From assembly GCA_013349825.1 (NCBI GenBank), contig DUYW01000003.1, positions 1-48,972 of the forward strand: a stretch of DNA of 48,972 nt, in the 5' to 3' direction. The stretch is from Gammaproteobacteria bacterium (lineage in GTDB: Bacteria > Pseudomonadota > Gammaproteobacteria > GCF-002020875). The notes beneath the pieces are model-generated. The model made no database searches, had not been told where the DNA came from, and saw nothing but the letters and a program-made list of their open reading frames with translations. Numbering within the stretch: position 1 is the stretch's first letter; each line of letters opens with the position of its first letter. Positions 40,372-48,972 of this stretch are shown one piece after another. The translations under genes were made by a program, and so were the position numbers.

Positions 40372-40944
40372 ATGATGAAGCAGAACCGTGCATTAGAGGT
40401 TTGGGTAGGTCTGTTTGTAGGGCTGGGTATTGCGGCACTGGTTGTGCTGGCATTCTATGTGGGGAATCTGAGTAGCTACAATAGTAACTCTGGATATTTG
40501 TTAGAGGCACGTTTTGATGAAATTGGTGGTTTAAAGCCGAGAGCTCCTGTGACCATCTCAGGAGTGCAGGTGGGGCGAGTTACCGCGATTCATCTGGACA
40601 ATCAAGAGTATCGCGCAGTTGTGCGGATGGAGATTGATCCGGAAAAGATGCCACTACAGCGTCTCAATGAACAGGGAGAACAGTTATTTGATGAACAGGG
40701 GAACGTACAGCTTTGTGATAAAAATGGTGTGCCGCCTGCTTGTTCCACGATTCTTTTTGAAGATGCTGCCGCCTCGATCCTGACTGCCGGAATGTTGGGA
40801 GAGCAGTATGTGGGGTTAGAACCTGGTGGGGGTGCTCTTGCTTTTCTCTACCCCGGAGATGAGGTGCGAATGACTCAATCTTCGATTGCACTGGAGCAGG
40901 TGATCGGTCAATTCCTTTTTAATCAGACGGATAAAGATCAGTAA
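40372..40944 (+). CDS. mlaD: Phospholipid transport protein MlaD with an inserted segment
   Basis: 190 residues. N-terminal membrane helix (about 10-31) and one MCE domain (ARFDEIGGLKPRAPVTISGV; TAGMLGEQYVGLEPGGG), ending ALEQVIGQFLFNQTDKDQ. The MlaD hexamer forms the periplasmic pore linking MlaFEB to MlaC. Between the MCE strand VVRMEID and the pore-loop strand ASILTAGMLGEQY there is a stretch of about 33 residues (93-128) that E. coli MlaD lacks, with two cysteines (115 and 124) that could form a disulphide. The long C-terminal tail of E. coli MlaD is missing. 3 bp after mlaE. Confidence 0.95.
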   Translation: MMKQNRALEVWVGLFVGLGIAALVVLAFYVGNLSSYNSNSGYLLEARFDEIGGLKPRAPVTISGVQVGRVTAIHLDNQEYRAVVRMEIDPEKMPLQRLNEQGEQLFDEQGNVQLCDKNGVPPACSTILFEDAAASILTAGMLGEQYVGLEPGGGALAFLYPGDEVRMTQSSIALEQVIGQFLFNQTDKDQ

Positions 40945-41048
40945 TAGTATTACTTGTCCATTGGCAGCTAAACAGCGAAAATAGTGCAGAGCGCCATCTG
41001 AATTTAATAGATGTTATCGGGAACACACACAATAATATGTGAAATGGG

Positions 41049-41711
41049 GTGATTAGTTTGAAAAAATATAACAGAATTTCTATTTTCGGCCTGCTGGTTT
41101 GGCTGGTATTGGTCCCGGTTCGTGCAGACGTAGTGACCCCGGATATCACCATGGAAAGATTGACCCATGCAGTGATGCAACGTCTGGCAAAAAGAGAGGA
41201 TTTCCTGAGGGAAAACCCAGACCAGGTGCAACCCTTCGCGAATGAGCTGGTTGATGAGTTTGTACTGCCTCTGTTGGATATGAAGTTGATGTCTCGCTGG
41301 ATTATTGGAAAAAGTTGGCGTACAGCAACAGCCAGTCAACGACAACGTTTTATGGATGAGTTTGCAGGGATGTTGATTCGTACCTATGCTGCTGCACTAC
41401 TGGAGTTTAGAGGGAAAAGTGTTACCTTTAAGCCCTTTCATCATGACCCAAAACGTAAAGATGCTGTTGTTAGGTCAGAGTTTTCCAGCGGGGAGGGGGC
41501 TCCTTCAGTACCCGTGTTGTTTCGTGTGCGTAAAGACAAACAGGGAACGTGGAAGGTTTTCGATATTATTGTAGATGGAATCAGTTTAATCAAAAATTAC
41601 CGTTCTACCTTTGCGGCTGAGATACGAAAGGTGGGGTTGGAGGGGCTGATTCAGCGCCTCTCTTCTCATAATCAGGAGAGCAGTGCTCCCGAGAAGCAAG
41701 GTAAAGGGTGA
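41049..41711 (+). CDS. mlaC: Periplasmic phospholipid-binding protein MlaC
   Basis: 220 residues. Signal peptide in the first 26 (basic KKYNR, hydrophobic ISIFGLLVWLVLVPV, cleavage after RA). Body has FANELVDEFVLPLLDMKLMS, RWIIGKSWRTATASQRQRFM, FRVRKDKQGTWKVFDIIVDG and SLIKNYRSTFAAEIRK, typical of MlaC (Ttg2D). It shuttles phospholipid between MlaD and the outer membrane. Start: GTG 41049; TTG 41058 is an alternative with GGGG upstream. A 104-bp gap after mlaD with no recognisable signal interrupts the otherwise overlapping operon. Confidence 0.95.
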   Translation: MISLKKYNRISIFGLLVWLVLVPVRADVVTPDITMERLTHAVMQRLAKREDFLRENPDQVQPFANELVDEFVLPLLDMKLMSRWIIGKSWRTATASQRQRFMDEFAGMLIRTYAAALLEFRGKSVTFKPFHHDPKRKDAVVRSEFSSGEGAPSVPVLFRVRKDKQGTWKVFDIIVDGISLIKNYRSTFAAEIRKVGLEGLIQRLSSHNQESSAPEKQGKG

Positions 41712-42016
41712 GTCAATTCTCACTATCCTTGAGCGAGGGTGTAGTGGTTGTTAAAGGTGAACTCACTTTTGATACGGTGGTTGATGCACTCAGGCAAGCA
41801 TCCCCTCTGTTTGGTACACAGGGCGATGTAAAGTTGGATCTACGAAGTGTAAAACGCATTGATAGTGCGGGGTTGAGCTTGTTGATTGAGTGGGTTCGGC
41901 AATTACGGCGGCAGCAGCGGCGATTGACAGTGCTTAATCCACCTCACCAGCTGGGACGGTTAGCTAAAATTAGTGGTGTGAATGATATTTTCTCTGTCGA
42001 TACCATTGTGCAATGA
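41708..42016 (+). CDS. mlaB: STAS-domain protein MlaB
   Basis: 102 residues, a single STAS domain: GVVVVKGELTFDTVVDALRQ and VKRIDSAGLSLLIEWVRQLR. MlaB binds MlaF and is needed for complex stability. GTG start overlaps mlaC by 4 bp; its stop overlaps the following ABC gene by 4 bp. Confidence 0.94.
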   Translation: MSQFSLSLSEGVVVVKGELTFDTVVDALRQASPLFGTQGDVKLDLRSVKRIDSAGLSLLIEWVRQLRRQQRRLTVLNPPHQLGRLAKISGVNDIFSVDTIVQ

Positions 42017-42930
42017 GCGCTGAACCTGCCCTTGAACTTGTAGAGGTAGAGAAACGCTATCCAACTACAGATGCCTTGAAGGGGATCAGTTTCTCAGTAG
42101 AGAGTGGAGAGTTTTTTGGTCTTCTTGGACCGAATGGTGCAGGGAAATCAACGCTGATCAATATTATGGGGGGGTTGGTCCGCCCAAGCTCCGGTCACAT
42201 ACGGGTGATGGGGCATGATGTAGTTACGCAGTATCGACACTCCAGAAACCATATCGGAATTGTCCCGCAAGAGCTGGTCTATGACCCCTTTTTTACCGTA
42301 TGGGAGATGCTAACCATTCAGTCAGGTTATTTTGGTCGGGGTCGAGAGAACGATGCCTGGCTGGAGGAGTTGCTGGTTACCCTCAACCTGATGGATAAAC
42401 GGAATGAGAACCTGCAGCGCCTCTCTGGCGGGATGAAACGGCGTGTACTCATTGCTCAGGCTCTGGTCCATCGTCCACCGGTTGTTGTACTGGATGAACC
42501 TACAGCGGGGGTTGATGTGGAGTTGCGTCGGGCGCTCTGGTCTTTTGCACACCGCCTCCATCAGGAGGGGCATACTATTGTTTTAACAACCCACTACCTG
42601 GAAGAGGCTGAATCGATGTGTGATCGGATCGCGATTCTGGACCAGGGGGAGCTGGTGGCGCTCAATGAGCAGCAGCAGTTGATTGCCGACTATCCACATC
42701 AGATCGCAGTGATTGAGCGTCACCTTGGTGAGAAAATGCCGGAGTGGTTGGTTTCAGCGAGGGTCTCCAGTAGTCGAAACCGGACTCAACTGCAGCTTCC
42801 TCGTGATGTAGAGGGGCAGAACCGGTTCCTGCAGCAGTTGGAGATGCTGGGTATTGTTCGACAGGATGTGCGTTTGCGTGAACCGACACTGGAAGAGGTT
42901 TTTCTCGGATTGACAGGAGAGGGGGCGTGA
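42013..42930 (+). CDS. yadG: ABC-2 type exporter ATPase, YadG-like
   Basis: 305 residues. Walker [21 protein letters not shown], signature RLSGGMKRRVLIAQALVHRP, Walker B VVVLDEPTAGVDVELRRALW, H-loop TTHYLEEAESMCDRIAIL, then a C-terminal regulatory part of about 85 residues. Length and layout match E. coli YadG (308). Substrate unknown. It is coupled by ATGA overlaps to mlaB on one side and the permease on the other, so it is expressed with the Mla operon. This ABC pair between mlaB and murA occurs in various beta- and gammaproteobacteria. Confidence 0.85.
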   Translation: MSAEPALELVEVEKRYPTTDALKGISFSVESGEFFGLLGPNGAGKSTLINIMGGLVRPSSGHIRVMGHDVVTQYRHSRNHIGIVPQELVYDPFFTVWEMLTIQSGYFGRGRENDAWLEELLVTLNLMDKRNENLQRLSGGMKRRVLIAQALVHRPPVVVLDEPTAGVDVELRRALWSFAHRLHQEGHTIVLTTHYLEEAESMCDRIAILDQGELVALNEQQQLIADYPHQIAVIERHLGEKMPEWLVSARVSSSRNRTQLQLPRDVEGQNRFLQQLEMLGIVRQDVRLREPTLEEVFLGLTGEGA

Positions 42931-43694
42931 CACTCAACCTGTTTGGCTGCTGGACACTGTTTCGCAAGGAGGTGTGGCGTTTTCTCAAAGTTTCCGTACA
43001 GACGGTTTTGGCGCCGGCAGTCTCTACACTGCTCTATCTATTGGTGTTTGGTGTTGTGTTTGAGGAGGCGGTTGTGGTCTATGAGGGGCACAGCTACAGC
43101 AGTTTTCTGGTTCCGGGTTTGGTGATGATGACGCTGGCACAGAATGCCTTTGCCAATAGCTCTTCAAGCATTCTACAGTCTAAAATGAATGGCAATATTG
43201 TTTTCATGTTACTGGCTCCGCTCTCCTCGGTGGAACTCTATCTGGCCTTTTTAGGGGCAGCAGTGGTACGTGGGCTGGTTACGGGAGGGGCTGTTTTGAT
43301 CATTGCATCCCTATTGATACCTGTTTCTCTCTACTCAGCGGGATTGGTGCTGCTTTTTGCGGTGCTCTCCAGTGGAGTGATGGGTGCTTTGGGGGTTATT
43401 GCGGGGATCTGGTCTGAAAAATATGACCACCTTTCCGCGTTTCAGAACTTCATCATTCTGCCCCTCACTTTTCTGAGTGGTGTATTTTATTCCATTCAGG
43501 ACCTCTCACCGTTCTGGCAACAGCTCTCAGCCTGGAATCCGGTTTTTTATCTGATTGACGGCTTTCGGTTTGGTTTTCTGGGGGTGTCCGATGTGGCTTA
43601 TCTACAGAGTCTGACCGTTGCACTACTGTTTTTGCTGATGTTGACGCTGCTCTCAGTGCTCCTGTTACGCTCTGGATATAAGTTGCGAGGATGA
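42927..43694 (+). CDS. yadH: ABC-2 type exporter permease, YadH-like
   Basis: 255 residues, six membrane helices, ABC2_membrane family. Visible: LFRKEVWRFLKVSVQTVLAP near the N-terminus, SSSILQSKMNGNIVFMLLAP in the cytosolic loop, and SAFQNFIILPLTFLSGVFYS near TM5, followed by FYLIDGFRFGFLGVSD. GTG start overlapping the ATPase gene by 4 bp; murA begins 3 bp after its stop. Partner of the preceding ATPase. Confidence 0.87.
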   Translation: MTLNLFGCWTLFRKEVWRFLKVSVQTVLAPAVSTLLYLLVFGVVFEEAVVVYEGHSYSSFLVPGLVMMTLAQNAFANSSSSILQSKMNGNIVFMLLAPLSSVELYLAFLGAAVVRGLVTGGAVLIIASLLIPVSLYSAGLVLLFAVLSSGVMGALGVIAGIWSEKYDHLSAFQNFIILPLTFLSGVFYSIQDLSPFWQQLSAWNPVFYLIDGFRFGFLGVSDVAYLQSLTVALLFLLMLTLLSVLLLRSGYKLRG

Positions 43695-43697
43695 TGA

Positions 43698-44954
<1,257 letters not shown>

Positions 44955-45051
44955 GACAATGATATGATTTGTTTAAATGTTCGAGAAGTGTTTGTTACTG
45001 TAGGTTATGTTGTTTGAAAACAGTTTTTTGTGATCTGGAGAGGAGAGAAAA

Positions 45052-45330
45052 ATGGTACCACTACTACCCCTTGCAATTGTGACGGTTGCTTCAGCCGCTG
45101 CAACACTCTTTTTGAATGAGAAGGCTAGAAGGGTTGATGATGCAATCCATGAGATGGGTGATACTGCAGATGAAGAGAGCAGTGATGACTCAATCTCGGC
45201 AAAGCTCAAGAAGCGGCTCGCAGCGAAAAATAGTGAGATCGAGAAGATAAAAATGCAACTTCAAGAGCATAACAAGATGCTCAATGAGCATGCCAAACAG
45301 CTGCGCAATAACTCTCGGTCACGTCACTGA
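45052..45330 (+). CDS. Small membrane-anchored coiled-coil protein, unknown
   Basis: 92 residues. One hydrophobic segment at the N-terminus (residues about 3-20, LLPLAIVTVASAAATLFL), an acidic stretch (DTADEESSDD) and a basic heptad-like helix (about 48-85, KLKKRLAAKNSEIEKIKMQL). Strong Shine-Dalgarno (GGAGAGGAGAG) supports ATG 45052. It stands between murA and hisG, separated by 97 bp and about 70 bp. I do not recognise the family; function unknown. It may be a membrane-tethered scaffold or small regulatory protein. Confidence 0.65.
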   Translation: MVPLLPLAIVTVASAAATLFLNEKARRVDDAIHEMGDTADEESSDDSISAKLKKRLAAKNSEIEKIKMQLQEHNKMLNEHAKQLRNNSRSRH

Positions 45331-45339
45331 TGGGTTAAA

Positions 45340-45355
45340 TCACCCCCTGGGGTGA
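45340..45355. terminator. Short GC hairpin between the small protein gene and hisG
   Basis: TCACCCC (45340-45346) is complementary to GGGGTGA (45349-45355). The 2-nt loop is tight, so the stem probably closes as CACCC/GGGTG with a 4-nt loop. No long T-tract follows (GTTGTTGTCT), so termination would be weak. Confidence 0.4.
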
Positions 45356-45387
45356 GTTGTTGTCTGTGGTAAAAGCGCTGAATCAGT

Positions 45388-45393
45388 TACAAT
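45388..45393 (+). promoter_or_regulatory. TACAAT -10-like box very close to hisG
   Basis: TACAAT matches 5 of 6 -10 positions but lies only 7 bp before the hisG ATG at 45400; a start site at the usual distance would fall at the ATG itself. No good -35 lies 16-18 bp upstream. Either a leaderless transcript or a chance match. Confidence 0.25.
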
Positions 45394-45399
45394 AGAGTG

Positions 45400-46041
45400 A
45401 TGGAAAAGCCACTGACTATTGCCCTTTCAAAAGGGCGTATCTATAAGGATACCTTGCCTCTTCTGGAGGCGGCGGGCATTCGTCCAGTCGACGACCCGGT
45501 TACCAGCAGAAAACTGATTCTGGATACTAATCTGGCTCATGTGAAAGTGGTTGTGATCCGTGCAACCGATGTCCCCACTTTTGTAGAGCGCGGTGTTGCG
45601 GATCTCGGTGTTGCAGGTAAGGATGTATTGATGGAGCATGGTGGAGAAAACCTCTATGAACCACTGGATCTGCAGATTGCCAAGTGTCGAATGATGACAG
45701 CTGGTGTGGTTGGTGCGTCTGAACCCAAGGGGCGGATGCGCATTGCTACCAAGTATGTGAAGTCGGCTCAGGACTACTTTACTTCGCTTGGACAGCAGGT
45801 GGAGATCATTAAACTCTATGGCGCAATGGAGTTGGCACCACTGGTGGGGCTGGCCGACCGTATTGTTGACCTGGTCGAGACCGGGAATACGCTGAAAGCC
45901 AATGGACTTGAGCCTCTGGAGGAGATTGCCCATATCAGCTCCCGTCTGGTGGTTAACAAGGCTGCAATGAAGATGAAGAGCCAGCAGGTGAAGTCACTGA
46001 TTGAGTTGATGGCCGCTGCAGTAGAAAAACGTCAAGGATAG
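45400..46041 (+). CDS. hisG: ATP phosphoribosyltransferase, short form
   Basis: 213 residues from ATG 45400 (GTG 45397 is adjacent and in frame). [40 protein letters not shown] and [20 protein letters not shown] are the catalytic-domain motifs; the C-terminal regulatory domain of long HisG is absent, so this is the HisGS type that works as a hetero-octamer with HisZ. HisZ is not in the window. First step of histidine synthesis. hisD follows 5 bp later. Confidence 0.97.
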   Translation: MEKPLTIALSKGRIYKDTLPLLEAAGIRPVDDPVTSRKLILDTNLAHVKVVVIRATDVPTFVERGVADLGVAGKDVLMEHGGENLYEPLDLQIAKCRMMTAGVVGASEPKGRMRIATKYVKSAQDYFTSLGQQVEIIKLYGAMELAPLVGLADRIVDLVETGNTLKANGLEPLEEIAHISSRLVVNKAAMKMKSQQVKSLIELMAAAVEKRQG

Positions 46042-46046
46042 TCACC

Positions 46047-47339
46047 ATGAGAAGATTGAATCGTGCCGATGTTGGCTTTGATGCCGAGCTGGAGAAGTTG
46101 TTGGCTTGGGAAGGTGTCTCCAATGACCAAGTGAACCAGACTGTTAGAGAGATTCTGGATAAAATTCGCAGCCACGGAGATGCTGCCCTGGTTGAATACA
46201 CCAACCGTTTTGATCGTCTGGATGCCTCCAGCATGGAAGAGCTGGAGTTACCGCTGGAGCGTCTGCAGCAGGCACTTGATAACCTACCAACAGATCAACG
46301 CAAGGCATTGGAATTATCAGCAGAGCGGGTGCGCCTCTACCATCAACACCAGAAGACAGAGTCATGGAGCTACACCGAGGCAGATGGCACCTTGCTTGGA
46401 CAGCAGGTGACACCACTGGACCGTGTGGGTCTCTATGTTCCCGGCGGTAAAGCAGCATACCCTTCATCGGTATTGATGAATGCAGTTCCAGCCAAAGTGG
46501 CGGGAGTTAAAGAGTTGATTATGGTGGTACCCACTCCAGATGGGGTGGTTAATGAATTGGTGCTGGCGGCAGCAGCAATCTCTGATGTGGATAAGGTTTT
46601 TCTGGTGGGAGGCGCACAGGCTGTAGCGGCACTGGCCTATGGAACTGAGGCGGTTCCACAGGTAGACAAGATTGTGGGGCCGGGTAACATCTATGTGGCG
46701 ACTGCCAAGGGGATGGTGTTTGGCTCTGTAGGGATCGATATGATTGCCGGTCCTTCCGAGATTCTGGTGGTCTGCGATGGTGAGACAAATCCAGACTGGA
46801 TTGCGATGGACCTCTTCTCTCAGGCAGAGCATGATGAGGATGCGCAGTCGATTTTGATCTCTCCCGATGCAGCGTTCCTCGATGCAGTAGAGCAGAGTAT
46901 CAATAAATTGCTGGATGGAATGGAGCGTGCAAATATTATCCGTACCGCATTGAAAGATCGCGGCGCACTGATTCAGGTGGAGACGATGGAGCAGGCATTG
47001 GAGGTGACCAACTACATTGCACCTGAACATCTGGAGCTCTCCGTAGAAGACCCGCAGGCATTATTGCCCAGCATTAAGCATGCGGGAGCCATCTTTATGG
47101 GGCGCTACACAGCAGAGGCGTTGGGGGACTACTGTGCCGGACCAAACCATGTATTGCCGACCTCACGTACTGCACGCTTCTCTTCTCCTCTAGGTGTTTA
47201 CGATTTTCAGAAACGCTCCAGCCTGATTATGTGCTCTGCTGAGGGCGCTTCAGAACTGGGTAAGACTGCATCGGTGATGGCGCGTGGAGAGGGGCTGACT
47301 GCACATGCGCAGTCAGCAGAGTTCCGTATCAAAGATTAA
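46047..47339 (+). CDS. hisD: Histidinol dehydrogenase
   Basis: 430 residues. [60 protein letters not shown], the zinc/catalytic segment [17 protein letters not shown], and [20 protein letters not shown]. It oxidises histidinol to histidine in two NAD+ steps, the last of the pathway. Start at ATG 46047. It is coupled closely to hisG and hisC. Confidence 0.98.
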   Translation: MRRLNRADVGFDAELEKLLAWEGVSNDQVNQTVREILDKIRSHGDAALVEYTNRFDRLDASSMEELELPLERLQQALDNLPTDQRKALELSAERVRLYHQHQKTESWSYTEADGTLLGQQVTPLDRVGLYVPGGKAAYPSSVLMNAVPAKVAGVKELIMVVPTPDGVVNELVLAAAAISDVDKVFLVGGAQAVAALAYGTEAVPQVDKIVGPGNIYVATAKGMVFGSVGIDMIAGPSEILVVCDGETNPDWIAMDLFSQAEHDEDAQSILISPDAAFLDAVEQSINKLLDGMERANIIRTALKDRGALIQVETMEQALEVTNYIAPEHLELSVEDPQALLPSIKHAGAIFMGRYTAEALGDYCAGPNHVLPTSRTARFSSPLGVYDFQKRSSLIMCSAEGASELGKTASVMARGEGLTAHAQSAEFRIKD

Positions 47340-47342
47340 GTT

Positions 47343-48407
47343 GTGAAAAACTGGATTCGCCCTGAAATCGCAGCGTTGTCTGCTTACCATGTCCCCGCCC
47401 CTGGAGACTGGATCAAGCTGGATGCAATGGAAAATCCATACCAGTGGCCTGAAGAGTTACAGCAGGAGTGGCTAAAATCGCTGCCTGATGCAGAGATCAA
47501 TCGCTATCCGGACCCGGCAGCACGTGAGCTGGTGGCAGAGTTACATAAGGTGATGGAGGTGCCTGAGGGGTTTGAGATCGTGCTCGGTAACGGCTCTGAT
47601 GAACTGATCCAGTTGTTGATGATGACGGTGGCCAAGCCAGGACGCACTATTCTGGCACCTGAGCCCACCTTTGTGATGTACAAGATGATCGCCCAGTTTG
47701 TAGGGATGGAGTTTGTCGGTGTACCACTAGATGTAGATTTTGAACTGGACCTCGATGCAATGGTGGCGGCTATTGAACAGCATCAGCCCGCTGTGGTCTT
47801 TCTTGCTTACCCCAACAACCCGACGGGCAACCTGTTTGATCGTGCTGCGATAGAGAAGATCCTCTCCATGGCTCCCGGCTTTGTAGTGGTGGATGAGGCT
47901 TACCATGTGTTTGCAGAAGAGAGCTTTATGGGAGCATTGCCCCACTATGAAAATCTACTGGTGATGCGTACCGTCTCCAAGATGGGGCTGGCTGGATTGC
48001 GCCTGGGGTTGATGGCAGGGGCAGCGCACTGGATCAATGAGGTCAACAAGGTGCGTCTACCCTACAATATCAATGTGCTGACCCAACATGCGGCTACCTT
48101 TATCCTGCGTCATGCAGAGGTTTTGGAGGTGCAGGCTGCCATATTACGCTCTGAGCGAGAACAGTTATTGCAACAGCTTTCACTATTGAAAGGGGTGGTG
48201 AAGGTCTACCCCAGTAAAGCTAACTTTGTTTTGATTCGAGTGGCAGATGGCTCAGCGGATCGCCTATTTGAAGCGCTGAAGGAGGGGGGTGTGTTGATCA
48301 AGAATCTCTCGCCAGCAGGTGGTGTATTGGCAGACTGTCTGCGGGTCACAGTGAGTACTCCGCAAGAGAATCACCAGCTTATGGATGCATTACGTACCCG
48401 ACTCTGA
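47343..48407 (+). CDS. hisC: Histidinol-phosphate aminotransferase
   Basis: 354 residues, class-I/II PLP aminotransferase: LDAMENPYQWP near the start, VLGNGSDELIQLLMMTVAKP, FLAYPNNPTGNLFDRAAIEK, VVVDEAYHVFA and the PLP lysine in MRTVSKMGLAGLRLGLMAGA. Start is GTG 47343. It transfers an amino group from glutamate to imidazole-acetol phosphate. Last gene of the hisGDC run; the following 107 bp holds no recognisable gene. Confidence 0.97.
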   Translation: MKNWIRPEIAALSAYHVPAPGDWIKLDAMENPYQWPEELQQEWLKSLPDAEINRYPDPAARELVAELHKVMEVPEGFEIVLGNGSDELIQLLMMTVAKPGRTILAPEPTFVMYKMIAQFVGMEFVGVPLDVDFELDLDAMVAAIEQHQPAVVFLAYPNNPTGNLFDRAAIEKILSMAPGFVVVDEAYHVFAEESFMGALPHYENLLVMRTVSKMGLAGLRLGLMAGAAHWINEVNKVRLPYNINVLTQHAATFILRHAEVLEVQAAILRSEREQLLQQLSLLKGVVKVYPSKANFVLIRVADGSADRLFEALKEGGVLIKNLSPAGGVLADCLRVTVSTPQENHQLMDALRTRL

Positions 48408-48514
48408 TTGTGTGAAGAGGCCCTAATCAGCGGTGATGATAGAGCCTATGAGTTACGGGTATCCAGAAGATCGGGTTGTTCGGAGAAAATTGTCCGATTT
48501 TCTTGGTTGAGCCT

Positions 48515-48745
48515 TCAAGATTGCTCTCGGACGTTTAAAGCATCCAGTTCATCAAGCATTTGAAGGCATCTCGTCCGATTACCACGAAGTTGAGCCGCCT
48601 CAAATAATTTTTTAGAATCCTCCTCAACAAGAATGCGTGTAGATAGCTCAAACATTAATTTATTAAGGCTAATCTTTCTCGATTGAGCCAATGCTTTTAA
48701 ACGATCTGTAACATCATCAGGTAGCCGAATAGATAGCGTGCTCAT
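48515..48745 (-). CDS. Ribbon-helix-helix antitoxin
   Basis: 76 residues. The N-terminal RHH fold (LSIRLPDDVTDRLKALAQSR then ISLNKLMFELSTRILVEED) binds DNA as a dimer; the C-terminal half (FEAAQLRGNRTRCLQMLDEL) would wrap the toxin. A good Shine-Dalgarno (AAGGAG at 48760-48755, 9 nt before ATG) lies inside the end of the toxin gene. The gene is downstream of the toxin fragment with 3 bp between, an order seen in some PIN/RHH pairs. Intact, but its normal promoter upstream of the toxin has been separated by an inserted element. Confidence 0.8.
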   Translation of the reverse strand: MSTLSIRLPDDVTDRLKALAQSRKISLNKLMFELSTRILVEEDSKKLFEAAQLRGNRTRCLQMLDELDALNVREQS

Positions 48746-48748
48746 GAT

Positions 48749-48870
48749 CTAAATCTCCTTAATTAAGTGTTCTGGTGAAATCACCTCAAAATTTGCATGC
48801 TTAAGTTCAGGATACGAGAAGTCTCGTAAATTATTAGTAACAATGTATTCCACATTTGCTGCTACAGCTA
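48749..48870 (-). pseudogene. PIN-domain toxin, C-terminal fragment cut by an IS5-like element
   Basis: The last 40 codons of a PIN (VapC-like, probably PIN_3/COG1569 type) ribonuclease: LAVAANVEYIVTNNLRDFSY and PELKHANFEVISPEHLIKEI. IVTNNLRDF is the final PIN strand and acidic residue. The similarity stops exactly where the IS5-like terminal sequence begins (48872). The open frame running to 48958 is a chimera whose first 26-28 codons come from the element. The catalytic N-terminal acidic residues are missing, so the toxin should be inactive. Confidence 0.75.
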
Positions 48871-48871
48871 A

Positions 48872-48972
48872 GGAACCTCTGAACAAGTCTGGGTAATTTG
48901 AATTACGTCCATAGCGCCCAAGATCAAGGCGAAGATCGCAGCCAATACCCCAGGGCACCTTCTCTTGCGCAA
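48872..48972. mobile_element. End of an IS5-like element or related MITE (continues beyond the window)
   Basis: Begins GGAACCTCTGAACAAGTC, an IS5-subgroup-like terminal repeat, and shares its first 22 bp exactly with 14320-14341. It abuts CTAA (48868-48871), which fits the YTAR target of IS5, at the point where the PIN gene loses its reading frame homology. The next about 80 bp carry no transposase frame I recognise, so it may be a MITE or the non-coding end of an IS. The other end and any target duplication lie outside the window. Confidence 0.6.

Noticed and set aside
46464-47030. 188-codon minus-strand frame inside hisD
   Set aside because: Antisense to the conserved catalytic core of HisD; Cys/His-rich composition is what hisD codons give in reverse.
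48408-48514. Small gene between hisC and the antitoxin
   Set aside because: No open frame with a ribosome-binding site; only a weak ATCGG/CCGAT stem is present.

Overview
The window is a stretch of gammaproteobacterial chromosome, almost all core housekeeping genes with short spacers and mid-range G+C (judged by eye). The placement rests on gene order. There is an E. coli-like str/S10/spc/alpha ribosomal block, a yrbG-kdsD-kdsC-lptCAB-rpoN-hpf-rapZ cluster divergent from mlaFEDCB-murA, and then hisG-hisD-hisC. The short-form hisG and the yadGH-like pair between mlaB and murA point away from enterics, towards the Chromatiales/Thiotrichales/Pseudomonas part of the class. I cannot name a species. 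No rRNA, tRNA or CRISPR array was seen.

Layout: 1-14208 holds the end of tuf and then 28 translation, secretion and transcription genes on the + strand (rpsJ to rplQ, including secY, the very short rpmJ and rpoA), closed by a strong terminator. 14209-22010 holds an IS5-like repeat remnant, an S-adenosylmethionine hydrolase (DUF62 family), uvrA (-), a YajR-type MFS transporter, ssb and an AsmA-family gene. 22138-25478 (-) is a hybrid histidine kinase (HisKA-HATPase-REC-HPt) overlapping a LuxR-type response regulator. 25539-28530 (+) is rplU-rpmA-obgE-proB behind a near-consensus promoter. 28565-37912 (-) is the yrbG/kds/lpt/rpoN/hpf/rapZ/ptsI series, ending in a decayed mgtE tail. 38057-44954 (+) is a DUF72-like protein, the Mla phospholipid-transport operon, a YadGH-type ABC exporter and murA. 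45052-48407 (+) is a small coiled-coil protein and hisGDC. 48515-48972 is a toxin-antitoxin pair whose PIN toxin is cut by the end of an IS5-like element.

How the genes work together: the first block makes ribosomes, the SecYEG pore and the RNA polymerase alpha subunit. The central and right blocks are mostly envelope building. kdsD and kdsC supply Kdo, lptCAB export LPS, mlaFEDCB keep outer-membrane lipid asymmetry, AsmA is an envelope lipid factor, and murA starts peptidoglycan synthesis. rapZ, which controls amino-sugar supply in E. coli, sits in the same neighbourhood.

The most informative departures are erosion events. ptsN, a mannose-type EIIA and HPr are missing around rapZ, leaving an EI gene with no local partner. 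An mgtE remnant with a one-base frameshift follows EI. A perfect 12-bp hairpin sits in the hpf-rapZ gap where ptsN would be expected. The same 22-bp IS5-like terminal sequence occurs at 14320 and 48872, and the second copy truncates a toxin gene at a YTAR site. MlaD carries an unusual two-cysteine insertion. I found no clearly new multi-gene system. The items closest to undescribed are the structured hpf-rapZ gap, the MlaD insertion, the small membrane coiled-coil protein between murA and hisG, and the DUF72-like protein ahead of mlaF.
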